64,000 nt of DNA from Nonomuraea cypriaca (lineage in GTDB: Bacteria; Actinomycetota; Actinomycetes; Streptosporangiales; Streptosporangiaceae). The notes under the pieces are model-generated. The model had not been told where the DNA came from. It saw only the letters and a list, made by a program, of their open reading frames with translations, and made no database searches. The translations under genes were made by a program, and so were the position numbers. This document shows positions 54,231-61,632 of this stretch, in pieces; positions within the stretch are counted from its first letter, which is position 1; every line of letters starts with the position of its first letter. The stretch lies in NCBI RefSeq assembly GCF_015645445.1, contig NZ_JADOGI010000034.1, positions 1-64,000 on the forward strand, given 5' to 3'.

Positions 54231-55184
54231 TCAGGACGGAACCAGGCCGAGGTCGGAGCGGAACAGGTCACCGTCCATCCACACCGCGGCGCGCACCCCG
54301 TCCGCGGCGCCCAGCGAGACCAGCGTGGGAGCGTCCGGGACGGCCGGGAGTTTGGCGGTGTCCCCGGCCGCCGCGACGCCCGGCACCGTGGTCTCCTGCA
54401 GCTCGTTCACCCGGACGGTGCCGTCGGAGTTGAGCTCGCAGCCCAGCTCGGCCGCGAGCGCCGAGTGCTGCCGGGTCGGCGCCCGGTGATAGACGTCCTG
54501 GCGGGTCAGCGTGCTGCCGTCGGCGAAGTGCAGTTCCAGGGCCCCCGGCTCGCCGGCCACCCGGGTGATCGGGGTGTCGATCACCCGGACGCCCTTCTCG
54601 CCGAGCTTGGCGGCGATCAGGGAGGGCAGCTCCAGCGGGCCGTGCGTGCACAGGACGACGTCGGTGCTGAACCGGTCGGCGACGTACAGCGCGAGCGAGG
54701 TCTCAGCCGGGTTCTGGGTGATCACGGCCAGGGACCTGTCGCGCGTCTCCCAGCCGTGGCAGAAGGGACAGTGGTGGACGCCGCGCCCGAACCGCTCCCC
54801 CAGCCCTTCGATGGGGTACGGCTCGTCCACCTGCCCGGTGGCCAGCACCAGCCGCCGTGCCCGCTCGATCGCACCGCCGTCGAGCTCGACCTCGAAGTCG
54901 TCCTTCTTGCCCCGCGCCGACAGCACGGAGTCCTGCCGGATCTCCACCGAAGGGTAGGCCGCCAGTTCCGATCGGCCCAGCTCCAGCAGCTGAGCGGGAG
55001 GGAACCCGTCACGGCTCAGGTACATGTGCATCTCAGTGGCCGGCGCGTTGCGCACCTTGCCCCCGTCGACCAGCAGCACCCGCCGTCGCTGCCGTCCGAA
55101 GACCAGCGCGGCGCTCAGCCCCGCGGGGCCGCCACCGACCACGATCACGTCGTGCTTCATCGACTGCCTGTTACCGTTGATCAT
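54231..55184 (-). CDS. CxxC flavoprotein disulfide oxidoreductase (TrxR/GliT/HlmI-like)
   Basis: From the ATG at 55184 (GGAGG 6 bases upstream) it encodes 317 residues; a longer frame to 55226 has no site. It has an N-terminal FAD fold (VIVVGGGPAGLSAAL), the redox pair C139-PF-C142 in HHCPFCHGWE, and the final AAGDTAK FAD loop. The CPFCHG context resembles the dithiol oxidases HlmI and GliT rather than housekeeping thioredoxin reductase (CATC). A role on thiols or thiazolines of the metallophore, in oxidation, redox tuning or protection, is inferred from the operon; the exact reaction is open. Confidence 0.85.
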   Translation of the reverse strand: MINGNRQSMKHDVIVVGGGPAGLSAALVFGRQRRRVLLVDGGKVRNAPATEMHMYLSRDGFPPAQLLELGRSELAAYPSVEIRQDSVLSARGKKDDFEVELDGGAIERARRLVLATGQVDEPYPIEGLGERFGRGVHHCPFCHGWETRDRSLAVITQNPAETSLALYVADRFSTDVVLCTHGPLELPSLIAAKLGEKGVRVIDTPITRVAGEPGALELHFADGSTLTRQDVYHRAPTRQHSALAAELGCELNSDGTVRVNELQETTVPGVAAAGDTAKLPAVPDAPTLVSLGAADGVRAAVWMDGDLFRSDLGLVPS

Positions 55185-55242
55185 TTCCGTCCTCCAGGGA
55201 AGCTGTTTCGTGACGGGGCGCCGCAATGCTCGGACAAGGGCG

Positions 55243-56310
55243 CTAGCGGATCTCGGCGTGCGTCACCAGCGGATCGCCGGACAGCCGGGCGAACACGCCG
55301 GCCGCGTCCAGGCACTCGGCGGCGGAGCGAGCGCCCGGCTTGACCCGGCCGCCCAGCACCTCGCTGGTGGCGATGGCCGCGACGACACCGCTCAGCGCGT
55401 AGGAATCCGGCGTACGCAGAAGCAACCGGCGCGGGGCCGTGCTCTCTCCGAGAGCGGGCACGGCCTGGAAGAGCAGCGTGTAGTAAGGGCCGGTGGCGGC
55501 TATGTCGGCCTCGGCCGCCGCCACGACCGCGGGCACGTGGTGCTCGATCGGCCCGTCGTCCGCCCACGCCGTGGCCAGCGCTCGTGGGATGGCGTCGGTG
55601 ACGTAAACGGTGTAGTTGCGCGCCTCTCCGACGTTCAACTCGGTGGCGAGCCTGGCGAACTCGGCCGACAGGAACGGCCACGCGTGCACCCGCCCGCGGA
55701 AGCCGGGCAGCGTCACGTCATGCAGCGGGGCCAGGGCGCCCAGCGCGATGCGGCCGTTCTGCCAGGCCGCCAGGGCGGTGCCGAAGCGCGGACCGCGGGT
55801 CAGCAGCGCGTCCACGGCCGAGAGTTCGCTGATGTGGGCGGCGCCCCCCACGTAGCCATCCAGCCGGGCCAGGGGCCTCGTGGCCAGCACGCGCGGCAAC
55901 AGCCCCGACAGCCCCGGCATCAGCCCGGCCGAGAACACCGCCGCCCGCTCGCCCAACTCCGGCGGCGCAGCGGACTCCAGGGCGTCGATGGCCGCCAGAT
56001 CCCCTGCCGCGTCGACGTAGTCGGCCCCGGACGCCACCGCGACCCGTGCCACGGTGTCGAGCACCTGGTAGGACGGGCCGGCACAGTTGACCACGACCTG
56101 GCAGCCGGCGCAGAAATCGCGCAGCCGGCGGGGATCGTGCAGATCCACGCGCACGGGCACGGCCACCCCTGGCGTCGCCCGGCAGACGGCCGTCACCCGG
56201 TCCATGTCCCGCCCGCCGATACGCAGCTCACCAAGCCCGTAGCCGGCCAGCCGATCCACGGCCACCCGGCCCACCGTCCCTGCGCCACCGAGGACGCCGA
56301 TCACTGTCAT
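55243..56310 (-). CDS. Saccharopine dehydrogenase-like reductase (candidate thiazoline reductase)
   Basis: A 355-residue NAD(P) enzyme with an N-terminal Rossmann loop GVLGGAGTVGR and the saccharopine dehydrogenase pattern (VVVNCAGPSYQVLDTVARVAV, ADYVDAAGD). Its ATG overlaps the CP-Cy-CP stop (ATGA). Yersiniabactin and pyochelin pathways use a stand-alone reductase (YbtU/PchG) to turn one thiazoline into thiazolidine; this protein is the only reductase of the locus and is best placed for it, although it looks more like the saccharopine dehydrogenase family than like YbtU. Confidence 0.78.
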   Translation of the reverse strand: MTVIGVLGGAGTVGRVAVDRLAGYGLGELRIGGRDMDRVTAVCRATPGVAVPVRVDLHDPRRLRDFCAGCQVVVNCAGPSYQVLDTVARVAVASGADYVDAAGDLAAIDALESAAPPELGERAAVFSAGLMPGLSGLLPRVLATRPLARLDGYVGGAAHISELSAVDALLTRGPRFGTALAAWQNGRIALGALAPLHDVTLPGFRGRVHAWPFLSAEFARLATELNVGEARNYTVYVTDAIPRALATAWADDGPIEHHVPAVVAAAEADIAATGPYYTLLFQAVPALGESTAPRRLLLRTPDSYALSGVVAAIATSEVLGGRVKPGARSAAECLDAAGVFARLSGDPLVTHAEIR

Positions 56311-58292
56311 CGCCGCGCATCCTCCAGGCGCGCCCGGACCGCCGCAGCCACCCCCGCCACCGTGGGAGCATTGAGGAACTCGCGGACACTCGGCGCACCG
56401 CCCACCTCCTTGGCCAGCCGGGCGAGGGTGCGGACCACCAGCAGCGAGTCGCCGCCGAGGGCGAAGAAGCCGGCGCCCCGGTCGAGCACCGGGACCCCCA
56501 GGATCTCCTCCCAGAGCGTGCAGATCCGCTGTTCGAGCTCATCGACCGGCGGCCCGTCCTCGTGGGCGGCGTCGTGTTCCGGCAACCGGTCCAGTGCCAG
56601 GCCCGTCATCCCTTCCTTGACCGCCTCGGCGGGCAGGTCGACGATCTGGTCCCAGCCCGGCCCGTCGGCCAGCGTCTCGACCAGCGTCAGCAGATCGGCG
56701 AAGGCGGCGTCCACCTGCTCGGTGTGGAACAGCTCCTCCACCAGCGAGAAGACGAGCACCAACTCGTCGCGCAGCTCGTAGAAGCGAGCCTCCAGCGCCA
56801 CCTGCGGGGTCCGTAGCTGATGGTGGAAGTCGTCGAAGTTCAGATCGCCCAGCGGCCCGGCCGAATCGGCCTGCGCCCCGATCGCCGCGTCCATGCCGAG
56901 GGTGCTCTGGAAGACCACGGGCGCGACCGGCCGGGTGGTCCCACGACGGCGCGCCAGCTCCCGTGACACCTCCACGCCCGAGACCAGGTTGTGCGCCACG
57001 TGCTCGGTGAAGTCCCGCTGCACCTCCCCCGCCAGATCGGCGAACGTACGGTCCTGCGCCGGCTCCACCGGAAGCAGCATCGTGGTCGCGAACGCGCCGA
57101 TGACGCGATGGATGTCGGGGTGCAACGGCAACCTGTTGAGCTGCAGGGAATTGAGCAGCATCCGCCGGTGACCGGCCCAGCGGGCGAGCACCACGGCGAA
57201 CGCGGTCAGCATGGCGGCCGACGGCGTGACCTCCCGGGATGCGCATTGGTCGCGCAGGGCCGCCCAGCGGTCCGCCGCCACGCGGTTCTCCCGGGTTTCC
57301 ATGGTGGTGGTTCGCACATCCCGGGGATCGGCGCGTAGTGGCAGCGCGGGCGGGCGGGGTACGTCGCCGAGCCGCGCCCACCACCAGTTCCGGTCCGCGG
57401 CGTACGGTTCGCTGTCACGCAGCCGGCCCAACGAGGTCACGTAGTCGCCGAAGTCCACGTCCAGCGGCGCGAGAACGGCGTTCCAGTCGGCGGCCAGGGT
57501 GAGCAGTTCGCGGTTGAGGAGCGTCGCCGACCAGCCGTCCATGATGAGCAGGCTCTCGCCCGTGTGCAACCGCCCGCGCCCTTCAGGAAGGAGGCTGAGC
57601 CGGATGTCCAGCCCCGGTCCGTCGAGCGGGTTCGGCCCGGTGGTGCGCATCTCGTGCCGGACGGCCAGCAGATGCGCCTCCACCTCCTGCGGGCCCGCGT
57701 CGCGGAGGTCGTACACGCGGGGCCGGGGGATCGCGCCGGGCGTGTCGGGAGCGAGGACATACTGCTCTCCCTGCGGCGTGATCCGGGCACGCAGCATCGG
57801 CTGGTGCAAGGCCAGCCGCGCCAGCGCGTCCTCCAACGCCTCCGGGGCCTCGTCCCCATCCAGGCCGGCAAGCCCGAAATCGGCGTAGAAGTGTGCCGAC
57901 TCGTACGACAGCTCCCAGCCGTCGTGCTGCCCCACGAAGTAGCCCTGCTGGAGCGGCATCAGCGGGAACGGCGCCGACGGGTCATGACGGTGCTCGATCT
58001 CCACCGGCAGCGCGCGTGACGCTCCGTTCCCGGCGGTTCGACGTCGCATGACCGCGTCCGCGAGCTGGGCCAAGGTGATCTCGACTGTCACGTCCGACAG
58101 CGCCAGCTCCACCGCCATCCGCCTGCGGACCATCGCCGACATGCGCACAGTCAGGACCGAGTCACCACCCAGCCGCAGGAAACTGGCGTCGGCCGGAATG
58201 GTCCCGGGGTCCAGGTCGAGCAGCTCACCCCAAATCCGGCTCAGCTCAGCCTCGGCCGAGGAGGCGCCATGGGGACTTCGGGACAAGGACAT
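56307..58292 (-). CDS. NRPS module CP-Cy-CP without adenylation domain
   Basis: About 661 residues. Two ATG codons lie 6 bases apart; the second, at 58292, is at the right distance from GGAG, the first touches it. Order: carrier (LGGDS, about Ser45), heterocyclization domain (about 105-545), carrier (LGGDS, about Ser616). The Cy motif reads S-LLIM-D-GW-S where D-xxxx-D-xx-S is expected, so the first Asp is Ser. No A domain: both carriers must be charged in trans, most simply by the Cys A domain of the 1290-residue NRPS, as one A domain serves three carriers in yersiniabactin. First gene of the reverse operon. Confidence 0.9.
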   Translation of the reverse strand: MSLSRSPHGASSAEAELSRIWGELLDLDPGTIPADASFLRLGGDSVLTVRMSAMVRRRMAVELALSDVTVEITLAQLADAVMRRRTAGNGASRALPVEIEHRHDPSAPFPLMPLQQGYFVGQHDGWELSYESAHFYADFGLAGLDGDEAPEALEDALARLALHQPMLRARITPQGEQYVLAPDTPGAIPRPRVYDLRDAGPQEVEAHLLAVRHEMRTTGPNPLDGPGLDIRLSLLPEGRGRLHTGESLLIMDGWSATLLNRELLTLAADWNAVLAPLDVDFGDYVTSLGRLRDSEPYAADRNWWWARLGDVPRPPALPLRADPRDVRTTTMETRENRVAADRWAALRDQCASREVTPSAAMLTAFAVVLARWAGHRRMLLNSLQLNRLPLHPDIHRVIGAFATTMLLPVEPAQDRTFADLAGEVQRDFTEHVAHNLVSGVEVSRELARRRGTTRPVAPVVFQSTLGMDAAIGAQADSAGPLGDLNFDDFHHQLRTPQVALEARFYELRDELVLVFSLVEELFHTEQVDAAFADLLTLVETLADGPGWDQIVDLPAEAVKEGMTGLALDRLPEHDAAHEDGPPVDELEQRICTLWEEILGVPVLDRGAGFFALGGDSLLVVRTLARLAKEVGGAPSVREFLNAPTVAGVAAAVRARLEDARR

Positions 58293-58302
58293 CGCCATCT
58301 CC

Positions 58303-58644
58303 GATCAAACGGGCTTCATGGACAGGCACGGGCCCGGCCCGGAGCCCGTCCATCGCTACCCAGTCAGAATAAGTGCAAACGATAACCATTTCTACAGCTA
58401 TCGCCTGCTTTGTCCGCAGCCGCAATCCGGCCACAGCACGTGATCGGCGCCGGGAACACCCTGGAGACCGACGAGGCAGCGTCGGACTCCACCACCGCCG
58501 CCTGCCGTCCCGCTTGGACGAGCCGATGCCGCACCCCCCAGCAACGGCCCATGCGGCACCGATCGTGACGGCCACCGGGCATCCTGCCGTGCCACCGCGC
58601 CCGGCTTGCATATGCGCGACAGGTTGCCCGGTGGCCGGGTCACC
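58303..58644. other. 342-base gap with the reverse-operon promoter, no gene seen
   Basis: The region between the CP-Cy-CP start and the L32 stop has no convincing reading frame. It holds the weak Zur-like box at 58380, and a small stem CCCGG-TGG-CCGGG at 58627-58639 that may end the ribosomal operon. The rest is moderately GC-rich sequence without repeats I recognise. Confidence 0.5.
58380..58394. promoter_or_regulatory. Weak Zur-like box before CP-Cy-CP operon
   Basis: CGATAACCATTTCTA lies about 90 bases before the CP-Cy-CP start in an AT-rich island. It fits a TGATAAC-N-RTTTTCA type 15-mer at about 12 positions, weaker than the boxes at 36484 and 59789. Shared control of the two operons would make sense. 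Confidence 0.35.
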
Positions 58645-58812
58645 TCAATCGACGGTGATCAGGCCCCGCTGGTAGGCGCGGATGAGGCGCCGGGGCACGA
58701 GGAGCTCTCGCCCGTTCACGGTGATCGGGACGAGATCGGGCGCGGCGGCCTTCCACTGGCTGCGGCGGTGCCGGGTGTTGCTGCGCGAGGTCTTGCGCTT
58801 GGGTACGGCCAC
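58645..58812 (-). CDS. rpmF: Ribosomal protein L32, zinc-independent paralogue
   Basis: From a GTG at 58812 it encodes 55 residues ([20 protein letters not shown] start), clearly L32. The Cys residues of the zinc ribbon are all absent, so it is the C-minus form that replaces the zinc-binding protein when zinc is scarce. It starts 2 bases after the S14 stop, last gene of the five-gene operon. Confidence 0.9.
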   Translation of the reverse strand: MAVPKRKTSRSNTRHRRSQWKAAAPDLVPITVNGRELLVPRRLIRAYQRGLITVD

Positions 58813-58814
58813 GG

Positions 58815-59114
58815 CTACCAGCTCGCCTTCGTGATGCCGGGCAGCTCGCCACGGTGGGCCATCTCACGGAAGCGCACGCGCGAGAGGCCGAACTTGGTGA
58901 GGTGACCGCGGGGGCGGCCGTCGATGGAGTCGCGGTTGCGCACGCGGGTGGCGCTGGCATCGCGCGGCTGGCGGGCCAGCTCCCGGACGGCGGCCGCCCG
59001 CTCCCCCGGTGTGCCGGTGCGGATGATCTCCTTGAGCTGCGCGCGCCGTACGGCGTGCCGCAGGACGACGCCCTTGCGCCGCTCGTTGGCGGCGATCTTG
59101 CTCTTCTTGGCCAT
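58815..59114 (-). CDS. rpsN: Ribosomal protein S14, zinc-independent paralogue
   Basis: 99 residues with [13 protein letters not shown] at the start and [19 protein letters not shown] at the end, the long S14 form lacking the CxxC...CxxC zinc site. ATG overlaps the L28 stop (ATGA). It has an upstream GGAGAGAAGG ribosome site. Confidence 0.95.
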   Translation of the reverse strand: MAKKSKIAANERRKGVVLRHAVRRAQLKEIIRTGTPGERAAAVRELARQPRDASATRVRNRDSIDGRPRGHLTKFGLSRVRFREMAHRGELPGITKASW

Positions 59115-59350
59115 CACACCTTCTCTCCTCGGGCCCGGATCCGGGCCACGGCCTGCTCGATGCCGATCTTGTCGACGGTCTTGATCGCGCGGGCGCTCAA
59201 CGTGAGCCGGACGAAGCGGCCCTCGCTCGGCAGCCAGTAGCGGCGCCACTGGATGTTGGGGTTCCAGCGGCAGCGGGTTCGGCGGTGCGAATGGGAGACG
59301 TTGTTGCCGAAGACCGGTTTGACACCGGTGAGCTGGCACTGCGCGGACAT
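59114..59350 (-). CDS. rpmB: Ribosomal protein L28, zinc-independent paralogue
   Basis: 78 residues with [20 protein letters not shown], typical of L28. The N-terminal zinc pair CxxC is reduced to a single Cys (SAQCQLTG), so the zinc site is not complete. It is coupled by ATGA overlaps to both L31 upstream and S14 downstream. Confidence 0.95.
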   Translation of the reverse strand: MSAQCQLTGVKPVFGNNVSHSHRRTRCRWNPNIQWRRYWLPSEGRFVRLTLSARAIKTVDKIGIEQAVARIRARGEKV

Positions 59351-59595
59351 CAGGCCCTCCCGTAACGCTGATTGAACCGCTCGACACGGCCGGCGGCGTC
59401 CAGGACGCGGCTGCGGCCGGTGTAGAAGGGGTGGCTCGCCGAGGACACGTCGACGTCGACCACCGGGTAGGTGTTGCCGTCGGTCCACTCGATCGTCTTG
59501 TCACTCGTGACCGTGGAGCGCGTGAGGAACGCGAAGTCAGCGCCGGGGTCGCGGAAGACGACCGGGCGGTAGTCGGGGTGGATGCCCTTTTTCAT
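59350..59595 (-). CDS. rpmE2: Ribosomal protein L31 type B, zinc-independent
   Basis: 81 residues, [16 protein letters not shown] and [25 protein letters not shown], the type B L31 without Cys. In other bacteria Zur represses this form and it displaces zinc-bearing L31 from ribosomes, freeing zinc. Overlaps L33 upstream by 4 bases. Confidence 0.95.
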   Translation of the reverse strand: MKKGIHPDYRPVVFRDPGADFAFLTRSTVTSDKTIEWTDGNTYPVVDVDVSSASHPFYTGRSRVLDAAGRVERFNQRYGRA

Positions 59596-59756
59596 CGTTC
59601 CTCCCGCAACAGCACGTGCCGGCGGAGGGTCGGGTCGTACTTGCGAAGGGTGAGCCTGTCGGGGGTGTTCCGGCGGTTCTTCCTGGTCACGTAGGTGTAG
59701 CCGGTGCCCGCCGTGGATCGCAGCTTGATCACGGGTCGCACCTCATTTCTGGCCAA
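59592..59756 (-). CDS. rpmG: Ribosomal protein L33, zinc-independent paralogue
   Basis: 54 residues, [20 protein letters not shown] start, ending HVLLREER. Only a TTG at 59756 with GGAAGGAA upstream fits the known N-terminus. The two CxxC pairs of zinc-type L33 are missing. First gene of the operon L33-L31-L28-S14-L32, directly after the Zur-like box. Confidence 0.93.
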   Translation of the reverse strand: MARNEVRPVIKLRSTAGTGYTYVTRKNRRNTPDRLTLRKYDPTLRRHVLLREER

Positions 59757-59788
59757 AACGGTTCCTTCCCATGGGCGAACTCGTGCCA

Positions 59789-59809
59789 TGATAACGACAA
59801 CGGTTTTCA
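59789..59809. promoter_or_regulatory. Zur-type box between rpmG and cobW relic
   Basis: The AT-rich imperfect palindrome TGATAACGAC-A-ACGGTTTTCA lies in the 73-base divergent gap, 33 bases before the L33 start and 21 before the CobW start. Its core CGACAACGGTTTTCA fits a 7-1-7 Zur site, with arms GACAAC and GTTTTC. Genes on both sides belong to the zinc-starvation set. Confidence 0.7.
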
Positions 59810-59829
59810 TTGCTGCAATAGGAGGGCCC

Positions 59830-60476
59830 ATGCCGACCCCTGTCGTACTCGTCGCAGGCCTGCACCGCAGGGCCCGTACGGCAACGGTTGACCGGCTGCC
59901 GGCGGAGCATCCGGGATCGGTCGCAGTCCACCACGACCTGGGCGACGTCACCGAGGGGCTCGTCCGGCGCAGCGTTCGGGACAGGACGGGCCCGCCACCG
60001 CCCAGTTGCCCGGCGACGCCCAGACCGACGAGATCGTCACCGCTGTCTGGCACAGCCGCCGCCCGCTGCACCCCGCCCGCCTGTTCGAGGCCGTCGACGA
60101 GCTGGTCACCGAGTCCGTGCGCTCACGCGGCCGCTTCTGGATGGCCAACCGCCCCGGCCAACTGCTCGCCTGGGACGCCGTCGCCGGCATCGTCTCGGTC
60201 GAGGACGCCGGTCCCTGGCTGGCCGCGCTGCCCGGGGCCGCCTGGGAGCCGGTCTCCCCCGCCCGCCGCACGGCTGCCACGCTCGACTGGGACCCCGAGC
60301 GCGGCGACCGCGTCCAGCACCTGGTCTTCACCGGGCCTGACATCGACCGCGACCGCATCTGGACCCTGCTCGACTCGTGCCTCATCGATCAGGGCGACAT
60401 CCTGCCGGGTGCCGCGGCGTGGGCCCGTTACGACGATCCTTTCGCCCCCGTACTGAATCTGGAGGAGAGCGCGTGA
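59830..60476 (+). pseudogene. CobW/G3E GTPase with internal deletion and frame change
   Basis: The first about 55 codons (start ATG 59830 with GGAGGG) give [20 protein letters not shown] and [17 protein letters not shown], the N-terminus of the Zur-linked actinobacterial CobW-like GTPase. In another frame from about 60000 the C-terminal CobW domain continues ([42 protein letters not shown]) to the TGA at 60474-60476. About half of the expected protein is gone, including the zinc-binding CxCC loop and Walker B/NKxD motifs. It is a decayed zinc-chaperone-like gene; the 3' end still overlaps the methyltransferase start. Confidence 0.82.
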
Positions 60477-61237
60477 AGCCTCACCGTGTTGGAGCCGCAG
60501 CGGCAACCCGAGGTCATGACGAGTACGAGCGTTCGGCCGAGTTCGTGGACGTCATGCTCGCCCCGGTCTGGACGGCACTGGAGCCTGTGCTGGCCGAGGC
60601 GCTGCGCGGAGCCTCCGGACCGGTCGTGGACGTCGGAGCCGGAGGCGGCCACGGCATCCGGGTGATCGCGCAGGCCATACCGCGGGCGGAGGTCTTCGCC
60701 GTGGAGCCGTCGCCAGGTCTGCGCACAGTCCTGCTCGCCAGGGTCAACGAGGACCCGGAGTTGCGCGACCGCGTGACCGTGCTGCCGAGCGACCTGCTCC
60801 AGGCCACGCTCCCGCCCCGCCTCGGCACACTGGTCGCCATGAACGTCATCGGCCACCTCGACCCCACCGAGCGCCGCACGCTCTGGCGGCTGCTGGCCGA
60901 ACGCCTTCTGCCCGGCGGCCGGGCCGTGCTCAACCTCCAGCCCCCGGCCGAACCCGCCGCCGTGCCGCACACCCGCTTCTCCGAGCTGCGCATCGGGCGG
61001 CGTCGGTACGAGGGCTGGGGCCGCGCTGAACCTGCCGGGCCCGAGCAGATCACCTGGCACATGACGTACCGCGCCTTTCATGACGGGGAACCGGCCGAGG
61101 AAGTGGAGGTCGAGTACACCTGGTGGGTCCTCGGCCGTGACCGGCTCAAGGCCGAACTCGCCGAGCACGGCCTGCACGTCACCCCCACCGGCCCGACCGA
61201 CCTCGGCCTGTGGTGCATCACCAAATCACCCATGTGA
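60473..61237 (+). CDS. SAM-dependent methyltransferase
   Basis: From a GTG at 60473 (GGAGGAG 5 bases before) it encodes 254 residues of a class I methyltransferase: motif I VVDVGAGGGHGIRV (about residue 48), acidic VFAVEPS, TLVAMNVIGHLDP and LLPGGRAVLNLQ. It overlaps the CobW relic by GTGA and would be under the same Zur-type promoter. The substrate is unknown; no link to the metallophore assembly line is shown. Confidence 0.85.
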   Translation: MKPHRVGAAAATRGHDEYERSAEFVDVMLAPVWTALEPVLAEALRGASGPVVDVGAGGGHGIRVIAQAIPRAEVFAVEPSPGLRTVLLARVNEDPELRDRVTVLPSDLLQATLPPRLGTLVAMNVIGHLDPTERRTLWRLLAERLLPGGRAVLNLQPPAEPAAVPHTRFSELRIGRRRYEGWGRAEPAGPEQITWHMTYRAFHDGEPAEEVEVEYTWWVLGRDRLKAELAEHGLHVTPTGPTDLGLWCITKSPM

Positions 61238-61632
61238 GGGCAGCCGCTGCCGGAAGCGTTCGGCCACTTCTACGAATGGTCGCTGAACGGCTACGCCCCT
61301 CCCTGGCCACCTGCGTCACCTCGGCCCTGACGCTGGTCGCGCGGCTCACCGGCAGGGAGATCGACGAAGCATGGCTGAGCGGGTGGCACACGCGGCTCAT
61401 GATCCCCCGTCGGCTGTGATGGCCGACGCGCCACCCAGGTCACCGAGGTCAAAGCCCCCGCCAACCGCTACGAGATCCGCCACCACCGCGAACTCGACCG
61501 ACAACCCCGGAGCCGCGGGCCAGCCGGGCTGCCTGCTCCGTAGAGGAAAAGAAGGCCCCCGTCCCAGCGGAAGCCGGCACTGTCGGCTTCCGCCTGGGAC
61601 AGGCGTCGCCCCGACGAGCCGGCGGGACCGGC
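61238..61632. other. Degraded sequence, no intact gene
   Basis: About 395 bases between the methyltransferase and SPW genes. Short forward frames read like broken coding sequence (LARLTGREIDEAWLSGWHTR at 61330-61400 and, in another frame, VTEVKAPANRYEIRHHRELD near 61450-61500), with stops and frame changes. The family is not recognised. The terminator of the SPW gene lies inside. Confidence 0.45.
61561..61600 (-). terminator. Long Rho-independent terminator of the SPW gene
   Basis: GTCCCAGCGGAAGCCG pairs with CGGCTTCCGCCTGGGAC (one bulge) around a 7-base loop. On the reverse strand the stem is followed by GGGGGCCTTCTTTTCC. It is 33 bases after the SPW gene stop. Confidence 0.85.

Noticed and set aside
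54231..55184. Housekeeping thioredoxin reductase (trxB)
   Set aside because: The redox motif is CPFC in a CHGWE context and no trxA is nearby; closer to GliT/HlmI-type oxidases.
58373..58675. Short forward and reverse frames between CP-Cy-CP and L32
   Set aside because: No start context, no recognisable similarity, overlapping in all frames as expected for GC-rich non-coding DNA.
60006..60476. Independent small gene from the TTG at 60006
   Set aside because: The frame is the C-terminal CobW domain without start context; better explained as part of a deleted pseudogene.
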